The notes beneath the pieces are model-generated. The model saw nothing but the letters and a program-made list of their open reading frames with translations, had not been told where the DNA came from and did no database searches. The translations under genes were made by a program, and so were the position numbers. Source: Haloterrigena salifodinae (GTDB lineage Archaea; Halobacteriota; Halobacteria; Halobacteriales; Natrialbaceae). Taken from it: a DNA stretch of 64,000 nucleotides. The stretch lies in assembly GCF_003977755.1 (NCBI RefSeq), contig NZ_RQWN01000003.1, forward strand, positions 62,001 through 126,000. Reading direction: 5' to 3'. Of this stretch, positions 42,444 through 51,961 are shown piece after piece (position 1 is the first letter of the stretch; each line of letters begins with the position of its first letter).

Positions 42444-44399
42444 TCAGCTCTCGGCGTAGATCCGCTCGACGCGATCCTCGAACCAGTCGAGGATGACCCG
42501 GCGCTTTTTCTTCATCGTCGGGGTCAGCATCTCGTTCTCCTCGGTGAACTCCTGTGGGACGAGTTCGAACCGCTTGATCGTCTCGTGTTTCTCGAACTGC
42601 TGGTTGACGCGGTCGACCTCCTTTTGAATGTGCTCGCGGACGCGCTCGTCGTCGCACATCGCCTCGAGGTCGTCGGGCAGGTCGATCCCCTCCTTGTCGG
42701 CCCACTCGTGAATATGGGTCGTGTTGGGGACCAGCAGCGCGCCGATGAACTTCTCGCCGTCGCCGACGACCATCGCCTGCTCGACGACCTCGCTGGCCGC
42801 GAAGGCGTCCTCGATCGGCCCGGGCGCGACGTTCTTCCCCGTCGAGAGGACGATGATCTGCTTGAGCCGGTCCCGAAACTCGAGGTAGCCGTCGGGCCGG
42901 CGGTGGACGATGTCACCGGTGCGGAACCACCGGGTGCCGTCGTCGCCTTCCGTGAACGCGCCCTGGGTCGCGCCGGGCTTGTTCCAGTAGCCCTCGGTGA
43001 CGCTCGGCCCCGCGACGAGGAGTTCGCCGACCTCGCCGGGATCGTCGTCGAACGCTTCCTGATCGGCGACGGTTTCGTCGATCCGTAGGTCGACGTTAGA
43101 CACCGCCGGTCCGATGGTGCCGATCTTCGCGGCGTCTGGCGGGTTCGTTGCGACGACCGGCGAGGTCTCGGTCAGCCCGTACCCCTCGAAGATGGGCAGT
43201 CCCATGGCGTGATAGAGCCGACAGAGCTCCGGCGAGAGGCTGCCGCCGCCGCTGATCAGCAGATCGATGTTCCCGCCCAGCGCCTCGCGAACCGTCGAGA
43301 AGACGAGTTTGTCGGCGATGGCTTGCTTGGCCCGGAGGAGCGGCCCGGGCGAGTCGGCCTGCTGGTACGCGACGCCGACGTCTGTCGCCCACTCGAAGAT
43401 CGTCTGTTTCGCGCCGGACTCGCTGGCCTGCTCGCGGATGCCGTCGTAGATCTTCTCGTAGACGCGGGGGACGCTCGTGGCCGTCGTCGGCCCGACGATA
43501 CTGAAGTCCTCCTGGAGCGTGTCCGGGTTCTCAGCGTAGGCGATACAGGAGCCGCTGGCGAACAGCACAAAGTGACCCGCCGTCCGCTCGAAGACGTGGG
43601 CCAGCGGCAGGTACGACATCGCCAGCGACTCCTCGTCTAACGTCGGCACGTCGTCCCGGTCCGGCCTTCGGGCGAACCGCTTGCGGATCGCGTTGACGTT
43701 CGACCGGAAGTTCCAGTGGGTGAGCCGGACGCCCTTCGGCTGGCCGGTCGTCCCGCTGGTGTAGATCAGGCTCGCCAGATCGTCCAGTTCGACCGCGTCG
43801 AGGCGCTCCTCGTAGGCCTCGAGGTCGAACGTCTCCGCGCCGCGGTCGTAGACCTCGTCTAGGGTGTAGATGTCGTCGCGGTCGTCGTAGCCGTCGATCT
43901 CGTCGATCGAGACGACGAACTCGATCTCGAGTTCGTCCTCGACTTCGAGGACCCGCTCGAGGAGCGCTTCGTTCTCGACGACGACGGCGTCGGCGTCGGG
44001 GTCGCCGAGCAGGTACTCGACCTGTTTCGGCGAGGAGTTCGTGTAGACGGTCGTGACGGCGGCGCCCGCGCTGAGGAGGGCGAAGTCACACTGCGCCCAC
44101 TCCATCCGGGTGTTCGAGAACAGGCCCACGCGGTCGCCGGCGTCAATACCGAGGTCGTGAAAGCCCGCCGAGAGCGTGCGCACGATATCGCGCATCTCCG
44201 CGTAGGAGAGCGGACGGAACTCGCCGGGAGTTGCAGGCCGGATCACCGAGTCGGTCAGCGATCGATCGTAGACGCCGCCCTTGTACCGCTGGGCCGGCCG
44301 GTTCGCGTTTCGCTCGGCCGAGCGTTCGAACATCCGTCCGAGCGTCGTCTCCCGGATCGTCTCGTCCTCGTACTCTCGTTCCGCGTCCCGCCAGTCCAT
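42444..44399 (-). CDS. Long-chain fatty-acid-CoA ligase family AMP-dependent synthetase
   Basis: A 651-aa acyl-adenylate-forming enzyme. The P-loop YTSGTTGQPKGVRLTHWN is near residues 213-230. YGLTETSPV gives the A5 motif, GDIVHRRPDGYLEFRDRLKQIIVLSTGKNV the A7-A8 hinge, and the LTPTMKKKRRVI-type lysine lies near the C-terminus. The length and eukaryote-like VFERTAG and NFRSNV blocks fit the long-chain FadD/ACSL group. It activates fatty acids for degradation or modification. Confidence 0.93.
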   Translation of the reverse strand: MDWRDAEREYEDETIRETTLGRMFERSAERNANRPAQRYKGGVYDRSLTDSVIRPATPGEFRPLSYAEMRDIVRTLSAGFHDLGIDAGDRVGLFSNTRMEWAQCDFALLSAGAAVTTVYTNSSPKQVEYLLGDPDADAVVVENEALLERVLEVEDELEIEFVVSIDEIDGYDDRDDIYTLDEVYDRGAETFDLEAYEERLDAVELDDLASLIYTSGTTGQPKGVRLTHWNFRSNVNAIRKRFARRPDRDDVPTLDEESLAMSYLPLAHVFERTAGHFVLFASGSCIAYAENPDTLQEDFSIVGPTTATSVPRVYEKIYDGIREQASESGAKQTIFEWATDVGVAYQQADSPGPLLRAKQAIADKLVFSTVREALGGNIDLLISGGGSLSPELCRLYHAMGLPIFEGYGLTETSPVVATNPPDAAKIGTIGPAVSNVDLRIDETVADQEAFDDDPGEVGELLVAGPSVTEGYWNKPGATQGAFTEGDDGTRWFRTGDIVHRRPDGYLEFRDRLKQIIVLSTGKNVAPGPIEDAFAASEVVEQAMVVGDGEKFIGALLVPNTTHIHEWADKEGIDLPDDLEAMCDDERVREHIQKEVDRVNQQFEKHETIKRFELVPQEFTEENEMLTPTMKKKRRVILDWFEDRVERIYAES

Positions 44400-44576
44400 A
44401 TACGCGTGACAGTACCTCCCGAGCGATAAAACGTGCTAAAACTGCGGTCAGGTACCCCGCAGCGCAGTTCGGTTCCCGAATCGCGTCGAGAGCGGCTGTA
44501 CGGGCCGATCGATCGCCCACGACGAAAACTCGCGACGGGTTGGTCGCTCCTCGATCGTCGATGGACGCGAGTCTGC

Positions 44577-45503
44577 TCAGTCGCGCTCGTCGAGGTAGCC
44601 GAGGACGCCGCGCGCGTTCATCGCGGCCTCGGCGCCGGCCTTGCGCTCCCCCCAGACGTCGGCCATCTCTTCGGAGTCGGCGAAGTAGTCGATCACGGCC
44701 GCGTCGTCCTCGAGTTCCGCGCGCTTCGCCGCAACGGTCGCGACCCACTCCTCGAGGACGGTCGCGTACGTCTCGAGTGCGTCCGCGGCGTCGTCGCCGA
44801 CCGCTCGGGGGCCGAAGTGCGTGTAGAGGAGGACGTCTGGGTCGATCGATTTCAGGGTCTCGACGTCCTCGAGACACTGCTCCAGGTGGAAGTCCGACGG
44901 CGGCGAGGTCTCCCGAATCTCCTCGGTCTCGGGAACCCAGATACCCGCGGCGTCGCCTGTGAAGACGGCGTCGTTCGCGGGGTCCTCGAAGACGACCTGG
45001 TGGAAGGCGTGGCCCGGCGCCTCGTGGACCCGCAGTTCGTGGGTCCCGAGGTCGACGACGTCGCCGTCCTCGACCTCGACGATTCGGTCCTCGTCGATCG
45101 GCTTCGGTTCGACGTAGAACTCCCACTGGTCGCCGACGGCGGCTTTCGTCCCCTCGACTAGCCGCGTCGGATCGACGAGCAGCCCCGCGCCCGGCGACGG
45201 AACGTAGACGTCCGCGTTCGGACACGCCTCGGCGAGGTAGCCCGCGCCGCCGGCGTGGTCAAGGTGGATGTGCGTGACCGCGACGGCCGCGAGCTCCTCG
45301 CGGTCGATGCCGAGCTCCGCGAGGGCTTCGAGGATCAGCTCGTGGTTGGTTCCGAGCCCGGTCTCGACGACGGCGGGCCGGTCGTCGTCGACGATGTAGA
45401 CGGCGCCGTACTCCGGGGTATCGTACATTCCCGTGTCGATGTAGTAACAGTCCGTACAGTCGCCAGCCGTCACCTCGCGTACCGCACCGATCTCCGTGGC
45501 CAT
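44577..45503 (-). CDS. Metallo-beta-lactamase-fold hydrolase
   Basis: A 308-aa protein. The zinc motif is THIHLDHAGG (HxHxDH, residues about 75-84); additional ligands lie in EAPGHAFHQ, FTGDAAGIW and YTHFGPR. A C-terminal helical extension (about 230-308) is present, typical of haloarchaeal and archaeal MBL hydrolases of unassigned substrate. CTDCYYIDTGMYDTP near the N-terminus has a CxxC. It may act on a thioester or a lactone. The adjacent acyl-CoA synthetase is on the same strand, 177 bp downstream, so they might share function. Confidence 0.9.
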   Translation of the reverse strand: MATEIGAVREVTAGDCTDCYYIDTGMYDTPEYGAVYIVDDDRPAVVETGLGTNHELILEALAELGIDREELAAVAVTHIHLDHAGGAGYLAEACPNADVYVPSPGAGLLVDPTRLVEGTKAAVGDQWEFYVEPKPIDEDRIVEVEDGDVVDLGTHELRVHEAPGHAFHQVVFEDPANDAVFTGDAAGIWVPETEEIRETSPPSDFHLEQCLEDVETLKSIDPDVLLYTHFGPRAVGDDAADALETYATVLEEWVATVAAKRAELEDDAAVIDYFADSEEMADVWGERKAGAEAAMNARGVLGYLDERD

Positions 45504-45716
45504 ACTGGTATCCCGTCAGCGCCGGAGATAAAGGCTGTCCCCGGCCCGCGACCGACGCCGATCGGTCGCGTACGGTAGCTGAGGGTCATCGTCGCCGCGA
45601 GACGCCGGTCAGTGGTTCGGCCAGACTAATCAAAGTCGTTACAGACTTTACACCGGCCTGCGTTGGCTATCGCAGATGCCGTTACGGTCCGCAGGTGGTT
45701 CGTCGGAGGGGGGAAC

Positions 45717-46997
45717 ATGAGCGGCGCGGCGAGGCGCCGACGGGTGGAGGGGTCGGCACGGGTGCTTCCCCGGGCGGTCAGCGGGCTCGGGCTCCTGTCC
45801 GCCGGCAGTTTCGTCGCGTGGTGCCTCTGGTTCCGTTCGCTTCTGTCCCCGACGGCCGTCGTCGTCGGGTTCGCCACCGTTTTCCTCCCCGCGCTCGCGC
45901 TCGTCTGGGCCGGGTTCCAACTCGCCCGGAGCGGTATCAGCCGCGACCGGTACGGACGAGTCGTTCGGTGGTCTTTCGGTGGCGCGATCGTCTTTCTGGC
46001 GGTCAACGGCTTCGTCATGGCGTTGTTCCCCTGGAACGGCCTTGCCGGTAACCTCGCCTGGGCGCAGTTCTCGCTGAATTCGGGGGGCGGGGCCGGCTTT
46101 CTCGTCGGCTACGTCGAAGCGCGAGCGATCCAGCGGGAGGTCGAGGCGACGGCAGCGGTCGCCCGCGCCGAACAACTCGAGGAGGACCGCGAACTGCTCA
46201 CGTATCTCAGCGACCTCCTGCGCCACGAGGTGTTGAACAGCACCCAGATCATCGGCGGCCACGCGACGTTGCTCCTCGAGGAGGCCGACGACTCGACGCG
46301 AAAGTCGCTCGAGACGATCGACCGCGAAAGCGAGAAATTGACCGACGTGATCGACGACATCCGCGCGATGTTGAACGCGACGCAGCCGTCGGCGGGCCGC
46401 GCCGTCGTCGCGCTCGACGGCGTCCTGTCCGACGAGATAGCGGACGTAGAGCGGCGGTTCGACGACGTCGAGGTCGAGGCGTCGATTCCGGACGGCGTGC
46501 GCGTCGAGGGGAACGAGGGGGTCGGGTGGATCTTCGCGAACCTCCTCGAGAACGCCGTCGAACACAACGACAGCGAGTCGCCTCGCGTCGAGGTGACGGT
46601 CGTGACGACGGACGAAACCGTTACCGTCCGGATCGCGGACGACGGGCCCGGCATTCCGACGCCCGTCCGAGAGACGCTGTTCGACCGACGGACCGACAAC
46701 CACGGGCTGGGGCTGTACCTCGTCCGGATTCTGGCGACGCGGTACGGCGGGCGCGTCGATCTCGCGGAGACCGGACCCGATGGGAGCGTCTTTACCGTGA
46801 CGCTATCGCGGGCCGGCGACGGGCGAACCGCTGAGCCCCCGGATCGTCGCCGAAACGGCTTTCGTCGCCGGCGGGAGCCGAGAACGGGAGTCGACGACGG
46901 AGACGATCTCCGCCGATCAGGAACCGACCGAGACGAAACCGAACGAACGAGACGGGATCGACCGGGCGCGATCGACTCCGCCGCGGGACGGTCCTGA
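45717..46997 (+). CDS. Membrane sensor histidine kinase
   Basis: A 426-aa kinase with a start at ATG 45717 (MSGAARRRR; an upstream TTG at 45663 is unlikely). Residues about 10-125 contain four hydrophobic helices. A HisKA-like segment follows with the phosphoacceptor region LLRHEVLNSTQIIGGH, then the HATPase elements NLLENAVEHND (N box), IADDGPGIPTPVRE (G1), NHGLGLYLVRILATRYGGRV (G2). A ~60-residue Arg/Asp-rich tail ends the protein. No response regulator is encoded next to it, which is common in haloarchaea. The stimulus is unknown. Confidence 0.93.
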   Translation: MSGAARRRRVEGSARVLPRAVSGLGLLSAGSFVAWCLWFRSLLSPTAVVVGFATVFLPALALVWAGFQLARSGISRDRYGRVVRWSFGGAIVFLAVNGFVMALFPWNGLAGNLAWAQFSLNSGGGAGFLVGYVEARAIQREVEATAAVARAEQLEEDRELLTYLSDLLRHEVLNSTQIIGGHATLLLEEADDSTRKSLETIDRESEKLTDVIDDIRAMLNATQPSAGRAVVALDGVLSDEIADVERRFDDVEVEASIPDGVRVEGNEGVGWIFANLLENAVEHNDSESPRVEVTVVTTDETVTVRIADDGPGIPTPVRETLFDRRTDNHGLGLYLVRILATRYGGRVDLAETGPDGSVFTVTLSRAGDGRTAEPPDRRRNGFRRRREPRTGVDDGDDLRRSGTDRDETERTRRDRPGAIDSAAGRS

Positions 46998-47011
46998 AAT
47001 ATCGTCGCCGA

Positions 47012-47923
47012 TCACCGCTCGTCGAGTCGCTCCTTCCACTCGCCGATCCCCGACGGGTCGAGGTGGACGTGGGCGTCCCCGACGTCCTCGAGGTCACGCA
47101 CTCGGTCGACCAGATCCGACTCAACGTCGTGGGCCTTCCGGAAGGGCATGTTACCGTCGACCTCGACGTGGACTTCGACCTCGAGGACGGTGCCATCGTA
47201 GAAGACGGTCAGATCGTGGACGCCCTGAACGTCGGGGTGGCTGCGGAGGGTCTCGACGATTTCCGTCCGTTTCTCGGGGCTCGCCGCGGCGCCGATGAGG
47301 TAGTCGACGTTCTCGCGGCCGATCTCGACGCCCTGATAGACGACCAGCAGGCTGACGAAGCCGCCGGCGATCGGATCGAGCAGCGGCTGGCCCAGCAGGA
47401 CGCCGACGACGCCCACGACGGCGGCGAAGGAGGTGTAGATGTCGTTGAGGCAGTCGACCGCCAGGGCCTTGAGCGCGGTCGAGTTCAGCGCCTCGTTGAT
47501 CACCGTCGTGTAGCGGTAGACGAGGTACATATCGATGATCGAGAACGCGAGCGCCCCGAGCAGGAGCGGGCTGAACTCGACCTCGACGCCGTAGAGGATG
47601 CCCTGCGCGGACTCGTAGAGCAGATTCAGCCCGAGGAGGGCGATAACGGCCCCGACGAACAGCGCCGTCAACGGTTCGATCCGGTCGTGGCCGTGCGGGT
47701 GGGTGTCGTCGGGTTCGTCGTAGGAGCTGCGACCCCAGACGAGCACGACGAGGCTCGCGATCAGATCGGCGATCGAGTGGGCCGCGTCGGCCAGCAGGGC
47801 GACGCTGCCGAAGAGCAGCCCCGCGGCTCCCTCGACGACGATCTTCACCGCGTTCCCGAGGACGTTGACTACCGCCGCGCGCGTAAAGCCCCGCTGCCCG
47901 CTCCCGGCGCCGTCGGTGGCCAT
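47012..47923 (-). CDS. Cation diffusion facilitator (metal efflux)
   Basis: A 303-aa transporter starting ATG 47923 (MATDGAGSGQRGFTRAAVVN). Six helices are predicted, with the CDF metal site LLADAAHSIADL (D/H/D) in helix 2 and LAVDCLNDIYTS in helix 5, plus the HPHGHDRIEPL loop. The C-terminal cytoplasmic ferredoxin-like domain (about 220-300; VEVHVEVDGNMPFRKAHDVESDLVDRV) is typical. It exports Zn2+, Mn2+, Co2+ or related ions. The fluoride-channel pair is divergently transcribed about 210 bp away. Confidence 0.93.
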   Translation of the reverse strand: MATDGAGSGQRGFTRAAVVNVLGNAVKIVVEGAAGLLFGSVALLADAAHSIADLIASLVVLVWGRSSYDEPDDTHPHGHDRIEPLTALFVGAVIALLGLNLLYESAQGILYGVEVEFSPLLLGALAFSIIDMYLVYRYTTVINEALNSTALKALAVDCLNDIYTSFAAVVGVVGVLLGQPLLDPIAGGFVSLLVVYQGVEIGRENVDYLIGAAASPEKRTEIVETLRSHPDVQGVHDLTVFYDGTVLEVEVHVEVDGNMPFRKAHDVESDLVDRVRDLEDVGDAHVHLDPSGIGEWKERLDER

Positions 47924-48135
47924 GGCTCGGTCTAGAGCCAGTCTAACCTTGGCTCTTTTCCTTCCGTCGGCGGCGGGAGCGACGCGGCGCCGGTCCGAAC
48001 GCTCGAGGCGTCGTTTCGCAATCCTGATGCCGATCGTGTGAGAACTCCCACCGTCTTCGATTCGACGGTCGGACCGTTCGTCGATCGCTCGGCGGCTGAC
48101 CGGGCTCGACGACCGACCGTCCCCACCGGCCACTC

Positions 48136-48549
48136 ATGACCGCTGACAATCCGTTCGGTCGCCTCGAGACGCTCGCATTGATCGCCGTCGGAGCGTTCGC
48201 CGGGGCGAACCTCCGCTTTTTCGCGATGGGGTTGGGATCCGACGTTCGGGCGGTGCTTGCGGTCAACGCCCTCGGAAGCACCGCGCTCGGGTTCATCGTC
48301 TACGAAGCCGAGTACGCGGGACTCCTGGGCCGACGGTCGCGGCTCTGTCTCTCCACCGGCTTGCTCTCGTCGCTGACGACCTACAGCACGTTCGCGATCC
48401 AGACCGCGCTGGCGGCCGATCCCGTCGTCCTCGCCGCCATCGTCGCCGGCAACTACGGGTTCGGCTTCGCGGGCGTCCTCGCGGGGCGAACCGTCGCGCG
48501 TCGACTCGGCTCGGTCCTCGAGCCCGAAACGGGCGGTGAGACGGCGTGA
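48136..48549 (+). CDS. crcB: Fluoride channel CrcB/Fluc subunit 1
   Basis: A 137-aa membrane protein with CrcB hallmarks: AGANLRF (GxxxR), VNALGSTALGF and the TTYSTFAIQT motif with F/Y-box residues. Four helices are present. The second CrcB gene starts at 48546 inside its 3' end (GTGA overlap). As in many Firmicutes and archaea, two unlike subunits probably form the antiparallel heterodimeric fluoride exporter. No fluoride riboswitch is seen upstream. Confidence 0.93.
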   Translation: MTADNPFGRLETLALIAVGAFAGANLRFFAMGLGSDVRAVLAVNALGSTALGFIVYEAEYAGLLGRRSRLCLSTGLLSSLTTYSTFAIQTALAADPVVLAAIVAGNYGFGFAGVLAGRTVARRLGSVLEPETGGETA

Positions 48550-48908
48550 CCCTCGAGCCGGCACTAGTCGTTGGAATCGGCGGGGCGATCGGCGCCGTGC
48601 TCCGGCACTTGGTCTCGCTCCGGTTGGCCAGCGAGCGGTTCCCGTGGCCCACGCTGGCAGTGAACGTCCTCGGGAGTTTCGGCTTCGCGCTTGCCCTCCT
48701 CGCGGGGGCCGGCGAGTCGGCGCTCCGACTGGTCGGGACCGGGATCTGCGGCGCGTTCACGACCTTTTCGTCGTTTTCCGTCGAGACCGTCGGGTTGTAC
48801 GAGCGCGGCGACCGGCGCCTCGCCGTCGCCAACGCGGCCGGCAACCTCGCGCTCTCGCTCGCGGCGATCGGTCTCGCGTGGGCGATCGTCGACATCGGGC
48901 CGCTGTGA
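48546..48908 (+). CDS. crcB: Fluoride channel CrcB/Fluc subunit 2
   Basis: A 120-aa protein starting GTG 48546 (VTLEPALVVGIGGAIGAVLR), with GGAIGAVLRHLVSLRL, VNVLGSFGFAL and TTFSSFSVET. The stop is at 48906-48908. The overlapping start indicates translational coupling with the first subunit and a heterodimer in the membrane. Confidence 0.93.
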   Translation: MTLEPALVVGIGGAIGAVLRHLVSLRLASERFPWPTLAVNVLGSFGFALALLAGAGESALRLVGTGICGAFTTFSSFSVETVGLYERGDRRLAVANAAGNLALSLAAIGLAWAIVDIGPL

Positions 48909-48957
48909 TCGACTCGAGCGATCCGAGACACGTCCGCAGAACGGAACCACGAACCGA

Positions 48958-50079
48958 TCAGAGACGCGGCCTCTCGAGGCGACGCTCCTCCGCGTCCGCT
49001 TCCGCTTTCGATTCCGCCGCCGCGGCGTCGCCGCTCGAGTCGCTGCTTGAGTCGCCGCCGTTGCGCAGCAGTCTGTACCCCGCGTAGACGGCCCCTGCGA
49101 CGAGTCCGGCTCCGAGCGCGCTCGAGCCGGGGAGTTCCCGCCGCTGGCGGAGTCTCGTGTAGAGGCTCGTCTCGGCGACGTGGCCCTCGTAGCCGCCGCG
49201 TTGCTCGAGGCTTCCGGTCGGCTCCTCGAGGCCGTCCGGGGCGTCGGGACGCGGCGGATCGCCGGTGCGCTGCTGTCGGTAGAAGACGGTCTCCATGACC
49301 TTGTCCATCAGGCGCGCGGCGTGCTGTCCGAGGACGGTCATCTGCTTGCCGCCGGCGCCGACGGTCACCTCGTGCTGGGGGTTCTCGGCGGCGTGGAGGA
49401 TGGCCCGGCCGACCGTCTCCGGCGCGTAGACCGGCGCCGGCAGCGTCGCTTCCTCGTTCATGTGATTCTTCGCGTGATCGGGGAACGGCGTGTCGATCGC
49501 GCTCGGCTTGATCAGTGTCACCGAGACGGGCGCGTCCTCGCGCTCGAGTTCCATCCGTAGCGTCTCGGTAAAGCCCTTGACCGCGTGTTTGGAGGCCGAG
49601 TAGCTCCCCTGCAAAAGGACGGCGCGCTCGGAGACGATGCTACCGACGTTGACGATCGCACCCTCCCGGCCGCTGGATTTGAAGTGATCAGCGGCCTCGA
49701 GCGAGCCGTAGAGCAGCCCCCAGACGTTGACGTCGAACTGGTCGCGCATCTCCTCGATCGGAACGTCCTCGAGCTCGCCGTAGATGGAGACGGCTGCGCC
49801 GTTGACCCAGGTGTCGAAGCCGCCGTACGTGTCCTCGGCGACTCGCCGAATCTCGCGGACGTCGTCGCGGTCGCTGACGTCGGCGACAACGGACGTCGCC
49901 TCGCCGCCGTCGGCCTGGATCTCCGCGGTCAACTGCCGGAGGGCGTCCTCGCTTCGGGCAGCGACGACGACGCTGGCGCCCCGGTCGGCGGCCATCCGCG
50001 CGGTCGTCAGCCCGATCCCCGAGGACGCGCCGGTGATCACGATCACCTGCTCGTCGAGCGGCTTCAGCTCTGGGTTCAT
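48958..50079 (-). CDS. Short-chain dehydrogenase/reductase with C-terminal tail
   Basis: A 373-aa protein starting at ATG 50079 (MNPELKPLDEQVIVITGASSGIG; an upstream ATG at 50196 gives an unlikely extension). The Rossmann TGASSGIG motif, an NGAAVS block and YSASKHA (YxxxK, catalytic pair) identify a classical SDR. An extra ~100-residue C-terminus follows (QQRTGDPPRPDAPDG...), ending with a short hydrophobic segment (SALGAGLVAGAVYAGYRLL) and a Ser/Glu-rich tail. It may anchor to the membrane. The substrate is unknown. Confidence 0.9.
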   Translation of the reverse strand: MNPELKPLDEQVIVITGASSGIGLTTARMAADRGASVVVAARSEDALRQLTAEIQADGGEATSVVADVSDRDDVREIRRVAEDTYGGFDTWVNGAAVSIYGELEDVPIEEMRDQFDVNVWGLLYGSLEAADHFKSSGREGAIVNVGSIVSERAVLLQGSYSASKHAVKGFTETLRMELEREDAPVSVTLIKPSAIDTPFPDHAKNHMNEEATLPAPVYAPETVGRAILHAAENPQHEVTVGAGGKQMTVLGQHAARLMDKVMETVFYRQQRTGDPPRPDAPDGLEEPTGSLEQRGGYEGHVAETSLYTRLRQRRELPGSSALGAGLVAGAVYAGYRLLRNGGDSSSDSSGDAAAAESKAEADAEERRLERPRL

Positions 50080-50457
50080 GGTTCGTCCCCGTACTACGGG
50101 CTCGATCGGCCTTGCACTCGGCCCCTGTATGGGCATGGCCGCGGCAGCCGGAGGGGCTCCAGCGGACTCGAGCGGAGACGTCGGCCTCGTCGACATCGAG
50201 CGGCGACGTCGGTCGGCCTCGAGTGACGGACTATCGGCCGCGCCGCGAGTCCGACGTCGGGTCTGCGTCAGCTACGCGTCAGACCGTCAGTCGAACGTCT
50301 GACTGAATTTCAAGTGTCCGACCGTGGGCCCGGTCTGTATGGACCCTGCCCCACGACCCCGTCGAGATACCCGACGCCGAACGGACCGAGACGCCCGGTT
50401 CCCACCGCACCGAGACGCTCACGCGCGAACCGAACGCCGCGAACGGAGGCCGGGTCG

Positions 50458-50598
50458 ATGATCGGCTTCCTCAGGACGATGCCGATTCGAAAAGGAAGCG
50501 AGACGCTCGTCCCGTTCGCACTGGCCGCGGTGATCGCCATCCTCGGGGCCCTCGTCTACCTCGAGCTCGTGACCATGCTGCTCGAGTACGCCGACTGA
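50458..50598 (+). CDS. 46-aa single-helix membrane protein
   Basis: ATG 50458 encodes MIGFLRTMPIRKGSETLVPFALAAVIAILGALVYLELVTMLLEYAD with one membrane helix (about residues 17-40). A purine-rich GGAGG lies 9-13 nt upstream (50445-50449), unusual in this leaderless-dominated window, and decides this start over an upstream ATG at 50314. No family recognised. Confidence 0.6.
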   Translation: MIGFLRTMPIRKGSETLVPFALAAVIAILGALVYLELVTMLLEYAD

Positions 50599-50611
50599 GC
50601 CGATGGACCGG

Positions 50612-51820
50612 TCAGGACTGTGCGAGGTCCTCGAACGCAGCCGCGGACGTCCGCGTCCCCTTCGAGATGAGGACGTCCCCGCCCTGTAGTTCGGCGTCGG
50701 CGTCGGTGACCAGCAGCCAGCCCTCGCCGGGCCGCCGAATCGCGATCACTGACATGGTCGACTCGACGTCCGGAACGCCGCTGGTCACGGCGATGCCGTC
50801 GAGGTCGCTGCCGGGCTCAACCTCGACGCGCGTGATGATCTCGTCGCTTTCCTGGACCGCCAGCTGGACGACCGGATGGACGTCGATATCCCGGAGCACG
50901 CCCTCGCTGATGTCGATCGCCGCGTCGCTGATGGCCTCCGTGCTGGTTCCCAGTCGGATCAGGCCGCGCAACACGACGGGGTCGTCTGCGTCCGCGGCCG
51001 CCCGGAGTGTCCAGGCCTCGAACCGCGACTGCATGGCATCGACCTCGACCTCGAGGTTGCGCACCTCCTCGGCGAGTTCGGCGCTGTCGAACAGCACGCT
51101 GCTGTAAGCCAGGTCGACCGCCAGCTCCGAGAGGTTCTTCATGTGGATGATGGTGTCCACCGCCCGCTCGAGGTCGGGAATGCCGGGGTCGTCGACCGAC
51201 GGCGACTCGTAGATGTCGCCGGTCACCGCCTCGCAGACGTCGCCAATCGACGGATCCGGGCCGCGCAGCAGCGCAATGTCATCGCTCTTGACGGTCGTGT
51301 TCGGACCGGGGTTGAGCAGCCACTCGTCTCCGCGGCGCAGGGCGATGATGCGGACGCCCGTCTCGGACTCGAGGTCGATGTCCTGGAGGGTGCGATCCGC
51401 GTAGACGGAGTCGGGATCGACGACGCCCCGGACCAGCGTCTCCGCCGCTTCGGGCAGCGCCGCGCGCATGGCCTCGGGCAGCCCCATCTCCTCTAAGACG
51501 ATCTTGGCGATGTCGCCGGCCGCATCGCTGATCTCGTCTGCGGCGGCGACGATCCCGAGGACGGGGGCCAACTCCTCCGCGTCGGCCGGCTTGCGGACGG
51601 CCATCATGAGGCTCATCCGCGCCCGGAGCTTGAGCACGTCCATCCGCTCTTCCAAGCGGAGCACTTCCCGCGCGAGGTCGGCGTTGCGGTGGAGGACCGC
51701 CGAGTACGAGAGGTCGATGAGTAGCTCCGCCGTGTCCTTCATCTCGACGAGCACGTCCTTGACGCTAACCGGCTCGTACTCGATCGATACCGACGACGCT
51801 TCACCCTCGAGCGGGTCCAT
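50612..51820 (-). CDS. PhoU/TrkA-C tandem domain protein (K+ channel/transport regulator)
   Basis: A 402-aa soluble protein with an internal duplication. A PhoU-like helical unit (YEPVSVKDVLVEMKDTAELLIDLSYSAVLHRN) is followed by a TrkA-C (RCK_C) unit (about 125-200). A second PhoU-like unit (VDTIIHMKNLSELAVDLAYSSVLFDSAELAEEV) and a second TrkA-C unit (VEVEPGSDLDGIAVTSG...) follow. The start is ATG 51820. Proteins of this layout regulate ion channels or transporters through ligand-binding RCK_C domains. No transmembrane partner is adjacent, so the partner is unknown. Confidence 0.88.
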   Translation of the reverse strand: MDPLEGEASSVSIEYEPVSVKDVLVEMKDTAELLIDLSYSAVLHRNADLAREVLRLEERMDVLKLRARMSLMMAVRKPADAEELAPVLGIVAAADEISDAAGDIAKIVLEEMGLPEAMRAALPEAAETLVRGVVDPDSVYADRTLQDIDLESETGVRIIALRRGDEWLLNPGPNTTVKSDDIALLRGPDPSIGDVCEAVTGDIYESPSVDDPGIPDLERAVDTIIHMKNLSELAVDLAYSSVLFDSAELAEEVRNLEVEVDAMQSRFEAWTLRAAADADDPVVLRGLIRLGTSTEAISDAAIDISEGVLRDIDVHPVVQLAVQESDEIITRVEVEPGSDLDGIAVTSGVPDVESTMSVIAIRRPGEGWLLVTDADAELQGGDVLISKGTRTSAAAFEDLAQS

Positions 51821-51961
51821 AGCACGAACTCGGTTACGCGGCGAAAAAAGCGTTTCCCGCATCGACCGCCGCCACCGCCGGGCGGACGCGGCCGCGGCCC
51901 GCCGAATCAGCCGGACGCAGGTCCGACACGGTTTTGGCGGGGCACAGAGAACCCACGGGCA

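Noticed and set aside
45648-46703. 351-aa minus-strand frame opposite the histidine kinase
   Set aside because: Antisense to a kinase with complete N, G1 and G2 boxes.
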